Position numbers and translations under genes: made by a program. The notes below the pieces were generated by a model. The model did no database searches and had not been told where the DNA came from. It worked only from the letters and a program-made list of their open reading frames with translations. 10,669 bases of DNA from Bacteroidia bacterium. Lineage in GTDB: Bacteria; Bacteroidota; Bacteroidia; Bacteroidales; VadinHA17. Shown here piece by piece: positions 1-6,284 of the stretch. Location: the NCBI GenBank assembly GCA_026391515.1, contig JAPLEC010000145.1:1-10669 (forward strand), in the 5' to 3' direction. Each line of letters starts with the position of its first letter. Positions within the stretch are counted from its first letter, which is position 1.

Positions 1-357
1 GGTGTCACAGGTATGTACACCTCAAGCTCCGGACTGATGGGAGATAAAGTGTGGAGCTCAAGGAATGACTGGGTTATGCTATCTGGCACAAAGGACAATG
101 TGCATACAACAATGGCAGTATTTGATCATCCGAAAAATATCGGATATCCCGCTCATTCTCACGCAAGAGGCTACGGACTATTCTCGACAAACAACATTGG
201 TGCTAATGAATATGTTAAGAGTGAACCAAAATTTGATGTAAAACTTCAGAAGGGAGAATCACTTACGTTACGTCACAGATTTTATGTTCAGTCGGGAGAC
301 GAGCTGACACCTGAGAAGGCAAATCAGATTTTCCAGGAGTTTGGGAAGATGTATTAA
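1..357 (+). CDS. DUF6807 (PmoA-like) family protein, C-terminal part
   Basis: The frame is open from the first base of the window, so the gene starts upstream and only its last 118 codons are present. The visible region carries a segment around HARGYGLFSTN preceded by FDHPKN. This resembles the conserved C-terminal core of DUF6807 ('methane oxygenase PmoA-like') proteins, which are common in Bacteroidota and Planctomycetota next to sugar-degradation genes. The name comes from database propagation; no methane oxidation role is implied and the biochemical function is unknown. The end reads as a beta-rich segment (GESLTLRHRFYVQSG) and a short helix. The next gene starts 12 bases after the stop on the same strand, so the two are probably co-transcribed. 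Signal peptide and full length cannot be judged. Family assignment is from motif recognition only. Confidence 0.7.
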   Translation, partial: GVTGMYTSSSGLMGDKVWSSRNDWVMLSGTKDNVHTTMAVFDHPKNIGYPAHSHARGYGLFSTNNIGANEYVKSEPKFDVKLQKGESLTLRHRFYVQSGDELTPEKANQIFQEFGKMY

Positions 358-369
358 AGAATCAGCACT

Positions 370-1155
370 ATGAAAAAAACACTACTTACAATCCTTATCC
401 TCTGTTTCTTTTCAGCCCCGGCTCTTCTTTCCGGGAAACCACCTGCCAAACAGATGTATTATGAGGTAAAAATTTACCGGCTAAAAGATCCAGCGAAAGC
501 GCAGGTTTTTGACAAGTATCTTAAAGATGCTTTCATTCCTGCAATGCATAGAGCCGGAATTGCGACAATTGGAGTTTTCAAACCGGTTGAAGCTGATACT
601 GCATACGGCAAAATGATCTATGTTTTTATTCCGTATAAGACTGCAGATCAGTATTTTAAAATTGTTTCTGTGCTTGAGAATGACCCTGTATACCAACAGG
701 CAGGCAAAGAATTCCTCGATGCCCCGTATGACGATCCTCCTTTTACAAGATACGAAAGTGTATTTCTTAAAGCTTTTGCATTAATGCCTCAGTTCAGGGT
801 GCCTTCATATTCAACACCCAAAAGTGAAAGAATTTACGAGTTGAGAAGCTATGAAAGCGCTACAGAAATGAAAGCCGCAAAGAAAATTCAGATGTTCAAT
901 GATGGGGGAGAGATGGCCATTTTTGAAAAGGTAGGTTCCAATGCGGTATTTTATGGTCAGGTTTTACTGGGAAGCCAGAAACCAAGACTTATGTATATGA
1001 CTACCTATGCAGACATGAAATCTCATGATGATCATTGGGCTGCATTCAGAGCTACTGAAGATTGGAAAGTACTTTCGGCAAAGGAAGAATATAAGAATAC
1101 GGTATCCAAGGCAAAACCATATTTGCTTCATCCGACAGATTATTCTGACTTCTGA
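370..1155 (+). CDS. Exported NIPSNAP-family protein
   Basis: This gene encodes 261 residues. The N-terminus (MKKTLLTILILCFFSAPALLSG) is a clear Sec signal peptide: two lysines, a hydrophobic core and a likely cleavage near residue 22. The single Cys is not in a lipobox. The mature part holds two related halves, each opening with a Y-E-x-(K/R)-x-Y strand: YYEVKIYRL near residue 30 and IYELRSYES near 155. This is the ferredoxin-like alpha/beta-barrel arrangement of tandem NIPSNAP domains. NIPSNAP proteins of Bacteroidota are usually periplasmic and of unknown activity, often beside sugar-catabolic or DUF6807 genes, as here. The start is the only ATG that retains the signal peptide. It lies 12 bases after the upstream stop with no strong ribosome-binding site. 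The stop is followed by the phased repeat, then the convergent trpB2. Confidence 0.85.
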   Translation: MKKTLLTILILCFFSAPALLSGKPPAKQMYYEVKIYRLKDPAKAQVFDKYLKDAFIPAMHRAGIATIGVFKPVEADTAYGKMIYVFIPYKTADQYFKIVSVLENDPVYQQAGKEFLDAPYDDPPFTRYESVFLKAFALMPQFRVPSYSTPKSERIYELRSYESATEMKAAKKIQMFNDGGEMAIFEKVGSNAVFYGQVLLGSQKPRLMYMTTYADMKSHDDHWAAFRATEDWKVLSAKEEYKNTVSKAKPYLLHPTDYSDF

Positions 1156-1165
1156 TTATTTAAAA

Positions 1166-1278
1166 TCTCTGTGGCCGTCTGTGGTTCTCAGTGGTCCTGA
1201 GTATTCGGGACTGTGTAAGTTTTTAATATTTTTTAGTTACACAGAGAGACACAGCGAAGACACAGAGATCCACAGAGA
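1166..1278. repeat. Inverted, helically phased CTGTG/CACAG intergenic repeat
   Basis: The convergent gap between the NIPSNAP gene and trpB2 contains CTGTG at 1169, 1179 and 1211, plus a near match at 1189. Complementary CACAG pentamers lie at 1240, 1250, 1261 and 1271. Steps within each arm are 10-11 bases, close to one helical turn. The outer ends form a perfect 9-base inverted repeat (1166-1174 with 1270-1278). From memory, similar CTCTGTG-rich intergenic elements recur in Bacteroidota genomes, but their function is unknown. It may act as a bidirectional terminator or protein-binding array; that is inference. Confidence 0.6.
1194..1225 (+). terminator. Possible terminator after the NIPSNAP gene
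   Basis: A 7-bp stem (GTCCTGA at 1194-1200 with TCGGGAC at 1205-1211, one U-G pair, 4-base loop) sits 38 bases after the NIPSNAP stop. A T-rich tract begins about eight bases after the stem (1219-1236), further than in a standard intrinsic terminator. It lies inside the CTGTG repeat. On the opposite strand no T-run follows, so it would mainly serve the + strand. Confidence 0.35.
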
Positions 1279-1288
1279 AAACACTATT

Positions 1289-2650
1289 TTAATCAGGCAA
1301 CTGAATCTTCGAAATCGCCTCCTCAACCTCGGAACTAGTCAGCTCATGATCGGGCAGGTTGCCTTCAAAATATTTCTCATAAGCCGAAATGTCAAAATGA
1401 CCATGACCGCTAAGGTTGAAAAGTATCGTTCTTGAGACACCCTCAATATCGGCTTTTCTTGCTTCATCAAGTGCACCGGCAATAGCATAATTTGATTCAG
1501 GGGCAGGAAGAATACCTTCTGTCCTTGCAAAAAGAACACCGCCTTCAAAACATTCCATCTGCATCTTTGCCTTTGCTTCGATGAATCCGTCTTTGAGAAG
1601 CTGGCTTACAAGCACTCCTGCACCATGATAACGTAAACCACCTGCATGTATCTTTTCAGGTATAAAATTATGTCCGAGCGTGTACATGGGAAGGAGAGGG
1701 GTCATCCCTGCAGAATCGCCAAAGTCGTACATGAATTTTCCTTTTGTGAGCTTAGGGCAAGAAGCTGGTTCAACTGTCAATAGTCTGATATTCTTATCAT
1801 TAAGCAGTTTTTCACGCAGGAAAGGAAATGCGATTCCCGAAAAGTTAGAACCTCCTCCAAAACAGCCTATTACGACATCGGGGTAATCACCTGCCTTTTC
1901 CATTTGAAGCAATGCTTCCTGTCCGATAATCGTCTGGTGAAGGATAACATGGTTGAGTACGCTCCCGAGTGAATATTTTGTATATGGGTCTTGCACAGCC
2001 ACTTCCATTGCTTCGGAGATTGCTATGCCCAGGCTTCCCGGAGATTCCGGATCCAGTTCAAGTACTTTCCTTCCGGCTGCTGTCATAGTGCTTGGTGATG
2101 CTACTACTTGGGCATTATAGGCCTTCATCATGATCTTTCTGCCGGGTTTTTGATCATAGCTTACTCTTACCATGAAAACCAGGAGCTCGAGTCCGAAATG
2201 ATGACAGGCGAAGCTCATTGCACTGCCCCATTGTCCGGCACCTGTTTCAGTGGTTATCCTTTTAATCCCCTCTTCCTTGTTATAATATGCCTGGGCAATG
2301 GCAGTGTTGGCTTTATGAGAGCCTGAATAGTTGCCTCCCTCATATTTATAGTAGATTTTGCTTTTTGTACCCAGGGCTTTTTCAAGATTAACTGCCCTGA
2401 AAAGAGGAGAAGGACGATAAGTCTTATAAAGGTCGAGAACCTCATCAGGTATATCAATATACCTTTCTGTTGCTACCTCCTGTTTTATCAGCCCCATTGG
2501 GAATACAGCAGCAAGAGCTTCAGGCCCAATAGGTTCGCGGGTTGCAGGATTGAGCGGCGGCAAAGGCTTGTTTGGCATATCTGCAAGGATGTTGTACCAT
2601 TGCCTTGGCATCTCTTTTTCGCTTAACAGAATTTTTCTTGTCTTTTTCAT
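1289..2650 (-). CDS. trpB: Tryptophan synthase beta chain, TrpB2 type
   Basis: The product is 453 residues, a PLP enzyme condensing L-serine with indole to L-tryptophan in the cytoplasm. The PLP lysine is K113 in SGSHKANTA. The active-site loop reads ETGAGQWGSA, and the phosphate-binding loop is GCFGGGSNFSG. GAGQWG instead of GAGQHG, the long N-terminal extension and the roughly 450-residue length mark the TrpB2 branch rather than the roughly 400-residue TrpB1 that pairs with TrpA. No trpA or other trp gene is visible nearby, so the enzyme may use free or salvaged indole or work with a distant TrpA; this is inference from the family. The start at 2650 lies 37 bases after the T-tract of a Trp-codon attenuator, which probably controls it. 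No clear Shine-Dalgarno site is present, as is common in Bacteroidota. It is the last gene of the aromatic block. Confidence 0.93.
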   Translation of the reverse strand: MKKTRKILLSEKEMPRQWYNILADMPNKPLPPLNPATREPIGPEALAAVFPMGLIKQEVATERYIDIPDEVLDLYKTYRPSPLFRAVNLEKALGTKSKIYYKYEGGNYSGSHKANTAIAQAYYNKEEGIKRITTETGAGQWGSAMSFACHHFGLELLVFMVRVSYDQKPGRKIMMKAYNAQVVASPSTMTAAGRKVLELDPESPGSLGIAISEAMEVAVQDPYTKYSLGSVLNHVILHQTIIGQEALLQMEKAGDYPDVVIGCFGGGSNFSGIAFPFLREKLLNDKNIRLLTVEPASCPKLTKGKFMYDFGDSAGMTPLLPMYTLGHNFIPEKIHAGGLRYHGAGVLVSQLLKDGFIEAKAKMQMECFEGGVLFARTEGILPAPESNYAIAGALDEARKADIEGVSRTILFNLSGHGHFDISAYEKYFEGNLPDHELTSSEVEEAISKIQLPD

Positions 2651-2687
2651 AGTTTTAATTATTAAGTGTTTGTTGAAATTTTAAAAT

Positions 2688-2713
2688 AAAAAAAGCACGC
2701 TGTGAAAGCGTGC
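2688..2713 (-). terminator. Intrinsic terminator of the trpB2 attenuator
   Basis: On the - strand a perfect 6-bp stem (GCACGC at 2713-2708, GCGTGC at 2700-2695, 7-base loop) is followed directly by seven T residues (2694-2688). It lies between the leader ORF and trpB2 and not at a gene end, as expected of an attenuator. Its loop and 3' arm overlap the sequence that can pair with the leader, so it can be switched off. Confidence 0.85.
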
Positions 2714-2781
2714 CTTTATAATATTATTATCTCTTAGGATTATAGAATGGCCTGATTCACAGCATCAACAGTTGAGCTGTG
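2699..2781 (-). promoter_or_regulatory. Trp attenuator: competing leader hairpins
   Basis: Three segments of the - strand transcript compete. Segment A is CACAGC (2781-2776), codons 12-13 of the leader, directly after Trp-Ser-Trp. Segment B is GCTGTGAA (2763-2756), codons 18-20. Segment C is TTCACAGC (2706-2699), the loop and 3' arm of the terminator. A pairs with B over six bases, and TCAA/TTGA adds four more inside. B pairs with C over eight perfect bases, which would break the terminator. A ribosome stalled at the Trp codons would cover A, free B for C and allow read-through. With ample Trp, A-B forms and the terminator folds. Pairing was read by eye; energies were not computed. Confidence 0.8.
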
Positions 2782-2814
2782 CCACGACCAGTTATATATC
2801 CTCATTGTTTTCAT
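2740..2814 (-). CDS. trp leader peptide (Trp-Ser-Trp)
   Basis: This is a 24-codon ORF upstream of trpB2, too short for normal gene calling. It contains Tyr at codon 7 and two Trp codons at 9 and 11 (YNWSWH) in a very short peptide, and ends in TAA with another in-frame TAA two codons later. The Trp codons lie immediately before the first arm of a leader hairpin, and a terminator follows 27 bases after the stop. This is the expected layout for ribosome-mediated attenuation, so the act of translation, not the peptide, is the probable function. A second ATG at codon 4 (position 2805) would give 21 residues and leave more room after the promoter-like box; the sequence does not decide between the two. 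No strong ribosome-binding site is visible. Confidence 0.8.
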   Translation of the reverse strand: MKTMRIYNWSWHSSTVDAVNQAIL

Positions 2815-2819
2815 GAAGG

Positions 2820-2852
2820 CAAAATTAAATAAAATTTTCAATTCAAAGCAAA
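2820..2852 (-). promoter_or_regulatory. Candidate promoter for the trp leader and trpB2
   Basis: On the - strand, TTTG (2852-2849) is followed 21 bases later by TAATTTTG (2827-2820). This matches the Bacteroidota sigma-ABfr-type consensus TTTG with TAnnTTTG. It would start transcription very close to the first leader ATG, which favours the ATG at 2805 or a nearly leaderless message. It suggests trpB2 can be transcribed separately from aroA upstream, but the AT-rich background makes chance matches possible. Confidence 0.45.
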
Positions 2853-2909
2853 AAAATATAAATTTTTTAATATTTATAATGATTTTAGATAAGATTATTA
2901 CATAAGTGT

Positions 2910-4172
2910 TTAATTTTTATCTAATTCGTAAACATTGCCTCCGATCAGCCTGAGGTCATCAAAGAACCCGGGATAAGATTTTGCAATACATTCAGAATCC
3001 TTTATGATTACTTTCTCAGAAGCTCCCAATCCGGCTGTTGCAAGAGCCATTGCAATACGATGATCGCCATGTGAGCGGACATTTCCTCCTGATACTTTTC
3101 CGCCAGTAACGATCAGATAATCATCACTTTGTTCAACTTTGATATTTAATTTCCCGAACTCTTCTATGAGAGCTGCTGCCCGGTTGCTTTCTTTATGAAT
3201 GAGCCGTAAAGCACCTTTTATCCCTGTAATTCCTTTACAATAAGAAGCGAGAACAACAAGCGGAGGAAAAAGATCAGGTGATTCGGTAGCATTAAATTCA
3301 AATGCTTTCAGCGAGGATTTAGAGACGTTAATTGAATTGTCTGTAATACTTAGTCTCGCACCGGCTTTATCAAGTGCAGTCAGTATAGCTTTATCACTTT
3401 GTCTGCTATCGGTACGAAGCCCCTCGACTGTAACATCTCCGCTTATTGCACCTGCAACAAGAAGAAATGCACCTCCGCTCCAGTCGCTTTCAACTTCAAA
3501 CTTGCACGGCTTATATCTTTGATTACCAGGGATATTGAACTGATCGTATCCGATGCTGGTAACTTTAATTCCGAATTTTTCAAGCACCTGCAGGGTCAAG
3601 TCGATGTAGGGCTTGCTCCTCAGGTTATTGACCTTTATAACAGAATCTTTAGGAATAACAGGAAGAGCCATAAGCAGCCCCGTCAGCAGCTGCGAGCTTA
3701 CTGAACCGTCAATTACACAAGTTCCGCCTTCAAGAGGTCCTTTAATTTTAAACGGTACAAATCCTTTTTCACTTTCGCATTTAACACCGAATTGCCTCAG
3801 TGCATCTTCAATCATCGACATTGGCCTCATCTTAAGGGAGCCAGTCCCATTCAGGATTATTTCATCGGGGTATAATGAAGCGATGGGAGAGAACATACGG
3901 ATAGCCAAACCTGATTCTCCGCAATTGAGCTTATTCTCTTTAATCTTTTTTGATCCTTTGATTATCAATTCATTGGTTTTGGAATGCACCTCTGCTCCCA
4001 ATGCAGCAGCAATTCTCATTGCAGCGAGTGAATCGTCACAGGCAGAAGGATTGATGATTGTGGTTTTTCCTTCAGCCAGCAAAGCAGCCGCTATTGCACG
4101 TTGCGTCATGCTTTTTGATGCAGGAGCTTTTACACTGCCCTTTACCTGAGATGGCACGACTGTTCTTTCCAT
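2910..4172 (-). CDS. aroA: 3-phosphoshikimate 1-carboxyvinyltransferase (EPSP synthase)
   Basis: The product is 420 residues. It transfers the enolpyruvyl group of PEP to shikimate-3-phosphate, the sixth shikimate step, in the cytoplasm. Visible motifs in order are: APASKSMTQR with K20 and R25; NCGESGLAIR (83-92), the PEP/glyphosate loop; SSQLLTGLL, which binds shikimate phosphate; YIDLT; HKESNRA; HGDHR (368-372); and SYPGFF near the C-terminus. The ATG at 4172 was chosen because the usual N-terminal strand follows it and it begins 13 bases after the upstream stop. The longer start at 4223 would overlap the previous gene by 38 bases and add a non-homologous Lys/Gln-rich tail. The PEP loop differs from the class I GNAGTAMRP pattern: Leu and Met stand where E. 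coli has T97 and P101. About 95 bases separate its stop from the trp leader, with no strong terminator. Confidence 0.95.
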   Translation of the reverse strand: MERTVVPSQVKGSVKAPASKSMTQRAIAAALLAEGKTTIINPSACDDSLAAMRIAAALGAEVHSKTNELIIKGSKKIKENKLNCGESGLAIRMFSPIASLYPDEIILNGTGSLKMRPMSMIEDALRQFGVKCESEKGFVPFKIKGPLEGGTCVIDGSVSSQLLTGLLMALPVIPKDSVIKVNNLRSKPYIDLTLQVLEKFGIKVTSIGYDQFNIPGNQRYKPCKFEVESDWSGGAFLLVAGAISGDVTVEGLRTDSRQSDKAILTALDKAGARLSITDNSINVSKSSLKAFEFNATESPDLFPPLVVLASYCKGITGIKGALRLIHKESNRAAALIEEFGKLNIKVEQSDDYLIVTGGKVSGGNVRSHGDHRIAMALATAGLGASEKVIIKDSECIAKSYPGFFDDLRLIGGNVYELDKN

Positions 4173-4185
4173 TGCTTTTACTCTT

Positions 4186-5307
4186 TTATTTTGGTTCTGA
4201 ATGATTATGGTTTTCAATGCCATTATTCATTACTCTCATCTGGCGGTTAATTGATTCCTGATGAATAGCTTTGAAAATGGTATCTATAAGCTCTGGGCTG
4301 AGTCCCTTGGCAAGACCCTTTGTCATTGCCCTCTTGACTACTTCCTCCCAACGTGCGCTCTGTAATATAGTAATATTATTTTCCTTTTTATACTGGCCAA
4401 TTGTTTCTGAAACTTTCATCCGCTGTTCCATAAGGTCGATGAGGTGATCATCAAAGACATCAATTTGCTGCCGGAGCTCTCCAAGAATATCCAGCAGCTT
4501 CGGGTCTAATGGTGAAGCATTTCGAAGTATCAGTCTGCTCAGAAGCTCTTTAAGATCGTTAGGAGTGAGCTGCTGTGAGGCGTCACTGAGAGCCTGATCA
4601 GGATTGATATGTGATTCAATCATCAGTCCATCGAAATTCAGGTCCATGGCTTTTTGGGCAATCTCATAGAGGTATTCCCTTGCGCCGGCAATGTGGCTTG
4701 GATCACAAATTATTGGCAAGTCGGGGATACGACGGCGTAACTCAATGGGCAGCTGCCAGTTAGGCTGATTGCGATAAGTTGTTTTTTCGTAGGAAGAAAA
4801 ACCGCGATGAACGGCAGCAAGCTTTTTGATACCTGCCTTCGCAACCCGTTCGATGGCTCCTATCCATAATTCAATATCGGGATTGATTGGATTTTTTACA
4901 CAGACCATAACATCAACCCCTTTCAGAGCATCGGCTATCTCCTGAACTGTGAAAGGATTAACAGATGTTCTTGCTCCGATCCACAACAGATCAACACCAT
5001 ATTTTAATGCTTCATAGACATGCTTTTCGTTGGCAACTTCGGTAGCAACAAGCAGTCCGGTCTCCTGTTTGACCTTTCTGAGCCATTTGAGCCCGGCAAC
5101 TCCAACTCCTTCAAATGAACTTGGTCTCGTCCTTGGTTTCCAGATACCTGCACGGAATATTGTAACCTCTCTGATCTGGGCCAAAAGCTTTGCAGTCTCC
5201 AGCACCTGCTCCTCGCTCTCTGCACTGCATGGACCTGAAATAAGAAAAGGTCTGCCTTTGTAACCGTCCCATTCTTTAATCAATGAATTTTCTAGCTTTA
5301 CAACCAT
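4186..5307 (-). CDS. aroF: Bifunctional DAHP synthase / chorismate mutase type II
   Basis: The product is 373 residues with two fused enzymes. Residues about 10-262 are a type I-beta DAHP synthase, condensing PEP and erythrose-4-phosphate at the entry of the shikimate pathway. Motifs are GPCSAES (metal-ligand C27), RAGIWKPRTRPSSFEG, GARTSVNPFTVQE, KNPINPDIELW, HRGFSSYEKTTYRN, CDPSHIAG and IESHINPDQALSDASQQ. Residues about 275-358 are an AroQ-type chorismate mutase (LRQQIDVFDDHLIDLMEQR, then GQYKKEN and a terminal Q in SINRQ), converting chorismate to prephenate. A C-terminal mutase is the Bacteroidota order; Bacillus has it at the N-terminus. In the characterised Prevotella relative the mutase domain mediates prephenate feedback inhibition, so the same is likely here. 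The gene lies 15 bases after tyrA and 13 before aroA. Symbol naming varies (aroF/aroG/aroQ). Confidence 0.95.
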   Translation of the reverse strand: MVVKLENSLIKEWDGYKGRPFLISGPCSAESEEQVLETAKLLAQIREVTIFRAGIWKPRTRPSSFEGVGVAGLKWLRKVKQETGLLVATEVANEKHVYEALKYGVDLLWIGARTSVNPFTVQEIADALKGVDVMVCVKNPINPDIELWIGAIERVAKAGIKKLAAVHRGFSSYEKTTYRNQPNWQLPIELRRRIPDLPIICDPSHIAGAREYLYEIAQKAMDLNFDGLMIESHINPDQALSDASQQLTPNDLKELLSRLILRNASPLDPKLLDILGELRQQIDVFDDHLIDLMEQRMKVSETIGQYKKENNITILQSARWEEVVKRAMTKGLAKGLSPELIDTIFKAIHQESINRQMRVMNNGIENHNHSEPK

Positions 5308-5322
5308 CTGTCAATCAATTAA

Positions 5323-6168
5323 TTAATTTAAGATCTTCCTTATTTTATTCGCCTCTTCCATTAAGGATTTCAATCCTTCAACATTTTTTTCGGAAATCAT
5401 TTTCCTAAAAATATTCATCTTTTCAATATATGTGTCAATTACCTCTAAAATATATTCTGCATTCTCAGTAAATATAGGAGCCCATGTTTCGCCATTGCTT
5501 TTAGCAAGACGAACAGTGCTTTCAAAACCTCCGCCGGCAAGAGCCAGAATATTTTCTTCTACCTGCTCCTTTTCAAGAACGCACAGAGCAAGTGAAAATG
5601 AAGTTATATGCGAGATGTGTGAAATATATGCCACATGAATATCGTGGACTGCAGAATTCATGTAGGTGATGTGCATGTTAAGAACTTTCAGCATTCTTTC
5701 AACCAGATCAAACGCATCCTGATCACTTTTCTCAGGATCGCAAATAATGGCTGTCTTGTAATCAAAAAGTTTTCCGACTGCGGCGAGGGGACCAGAATAT
5801 TCAGTACCTGCCATCGGATGCGCTGCAACATATCTCCCGCGGTGAGGGTGATCTTTTGAAATCTCTGCAATACTGCCTTTTGTGGATCCCATATCTGTCA
5901 CCACTTTTTTTGTTCCGCCTATCCTGTCGAGAATTCCGGGGAGCATCGAACAGTTGGTATCAACCGGTGTACAAAGGATTATCAGATCACTTCTGTCGAT
6001 TGCGTTTTCGAGAGTATCTGCCTCATCTATTATCCCGCAAAGAAGAGAGATATTTTGATGCTGAAGATTGGAATCGATACCAATTATCTTATCTGCAAAA
6101 TGCCGCTTTCTTAGATCGAGCATCAGCGATCCACCTATTAATCCAACTCCTATTACTGCGATTGTCAT
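5323..6168 (-). CDS. tyrA: Prephenate dehydrogenase
   Basis: The product is 281 residues. It oxidatively decarboxylates prephenate to 4-hydroxyphenylpyruvate, the Tyr branch. The N-terminal Rossmann fold shows GVGLIGGS (7-14). An acidic D32 at the end of the second strand (IIGID) predicts NAD rather than NADP. Further family motifs are TDMGSTKGSI (91-100), VAAHPMAGTEYSGP with conserved H117, and SHISHITSF in the helical dimerisation domain. There is no ACT domain, so allosteric control by Tyr may be weak or come from elsewhere (inference). The ATG at 6168 sits directly at the glycine motif with no room for a shorter start, and no Shine-Dalgarno site is seen. It is separated from the aminotransferase by 116 bases carrying a hairpin repeat, but the direction and pathway make co-transcription likely. 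Confidence 0.95.
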   Translation of the reverse strand: MTIAVIGVGLIGGSLMLDLRKRHFADKIIGIDSNLQHQNISLLCGIIDEADTLENAIDRSDLIILCTPVDTNCSMLPGILDRIGGTKKVVTDMGSTKGSIAEISKDHPHRGRYVAAHPMAGTEYSGPLAAVGKLFDYKTAIICDPEKSDQDAFDLVERMLKVLNMHITYMNSAVHDIHVAYISHISHITSFSLALCVLEKEQVEENILALAGGGFESTVRLAKSNGETWAPIFTENAEYILEVIDTYIEKMNIFRKMISEKNVEGLKSLMEEANKIRKILN

Positions 6169-6201
6169 GTTTTTTATTGGTTGTTAATTATTAATCATAA
6201 T

Positions 6202-6219
6202 GTTGCAAGTTGCAAGTTG
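6202..6219. repeat. Short tandem repeat, GTTGCAA unit
   Basis: The 7-base unit GTTGCAA occurs twice in a row (6202-6208, 6209-6215), followed by a partial third copy (GTTG). It sits in the gap between tyrA and the aminotransferase. It may be a replication-slippage site; no function can be assigned. Confidence 0.65.
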
Positions 6220-6226
6220 TTTTATT

Positions 6227-6271
6227 CCCCCTTCGAAGAGCCTGTCCCGCGACAGCGGGAGGGAGAGGGGG
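6227..6271. repeat. REP-like hairpin inside the aromatic operon
   Basis: This is a GC-rich palindromic element in an AT-rich gap. The outer arms are CCCCC (6227-6231) and GGGGG (6267-6271). The inner stem is TCCCGC/GCGGGA (6245-6250 with 6255-6260) around GACA. TGTC/GACA at 6243-6254 gives an alternative fold. No T-run follows on the - strand, so it is not an obvious terminator of the operon. Similar dispersed GC hairpins act in mRNA stability or as remnants of REP-type elements; which applies here is unknown. Confidence 0.6.
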
Positions 6272-6284
6272 ATGTTCTTCATCT

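Noticed and set aside
1166..1278. CRISPR array
   Set aside because: The repeat unit is only five bases with a 10-11 base period and no spacers.
2688..2814. T-box or tryptophan riboswitch before trpB2
   Set aside because: No T-box core sequence was seen, and a translated WSW leader with competing hairpins explains the region better.
3613..4149. 178-codon open frame on the + strand
   Set aside because: It is antisense to well-supported aroA and shows no recognisable protein features.
4173..4223. Longer aroA start at 4223
   Set aside because: It overlaps the DAHP synthase gene by 38 bases and adds a Lys/Gln-rich stretch with no EPSP synthase character; ATG 4172 fits spacing and family.
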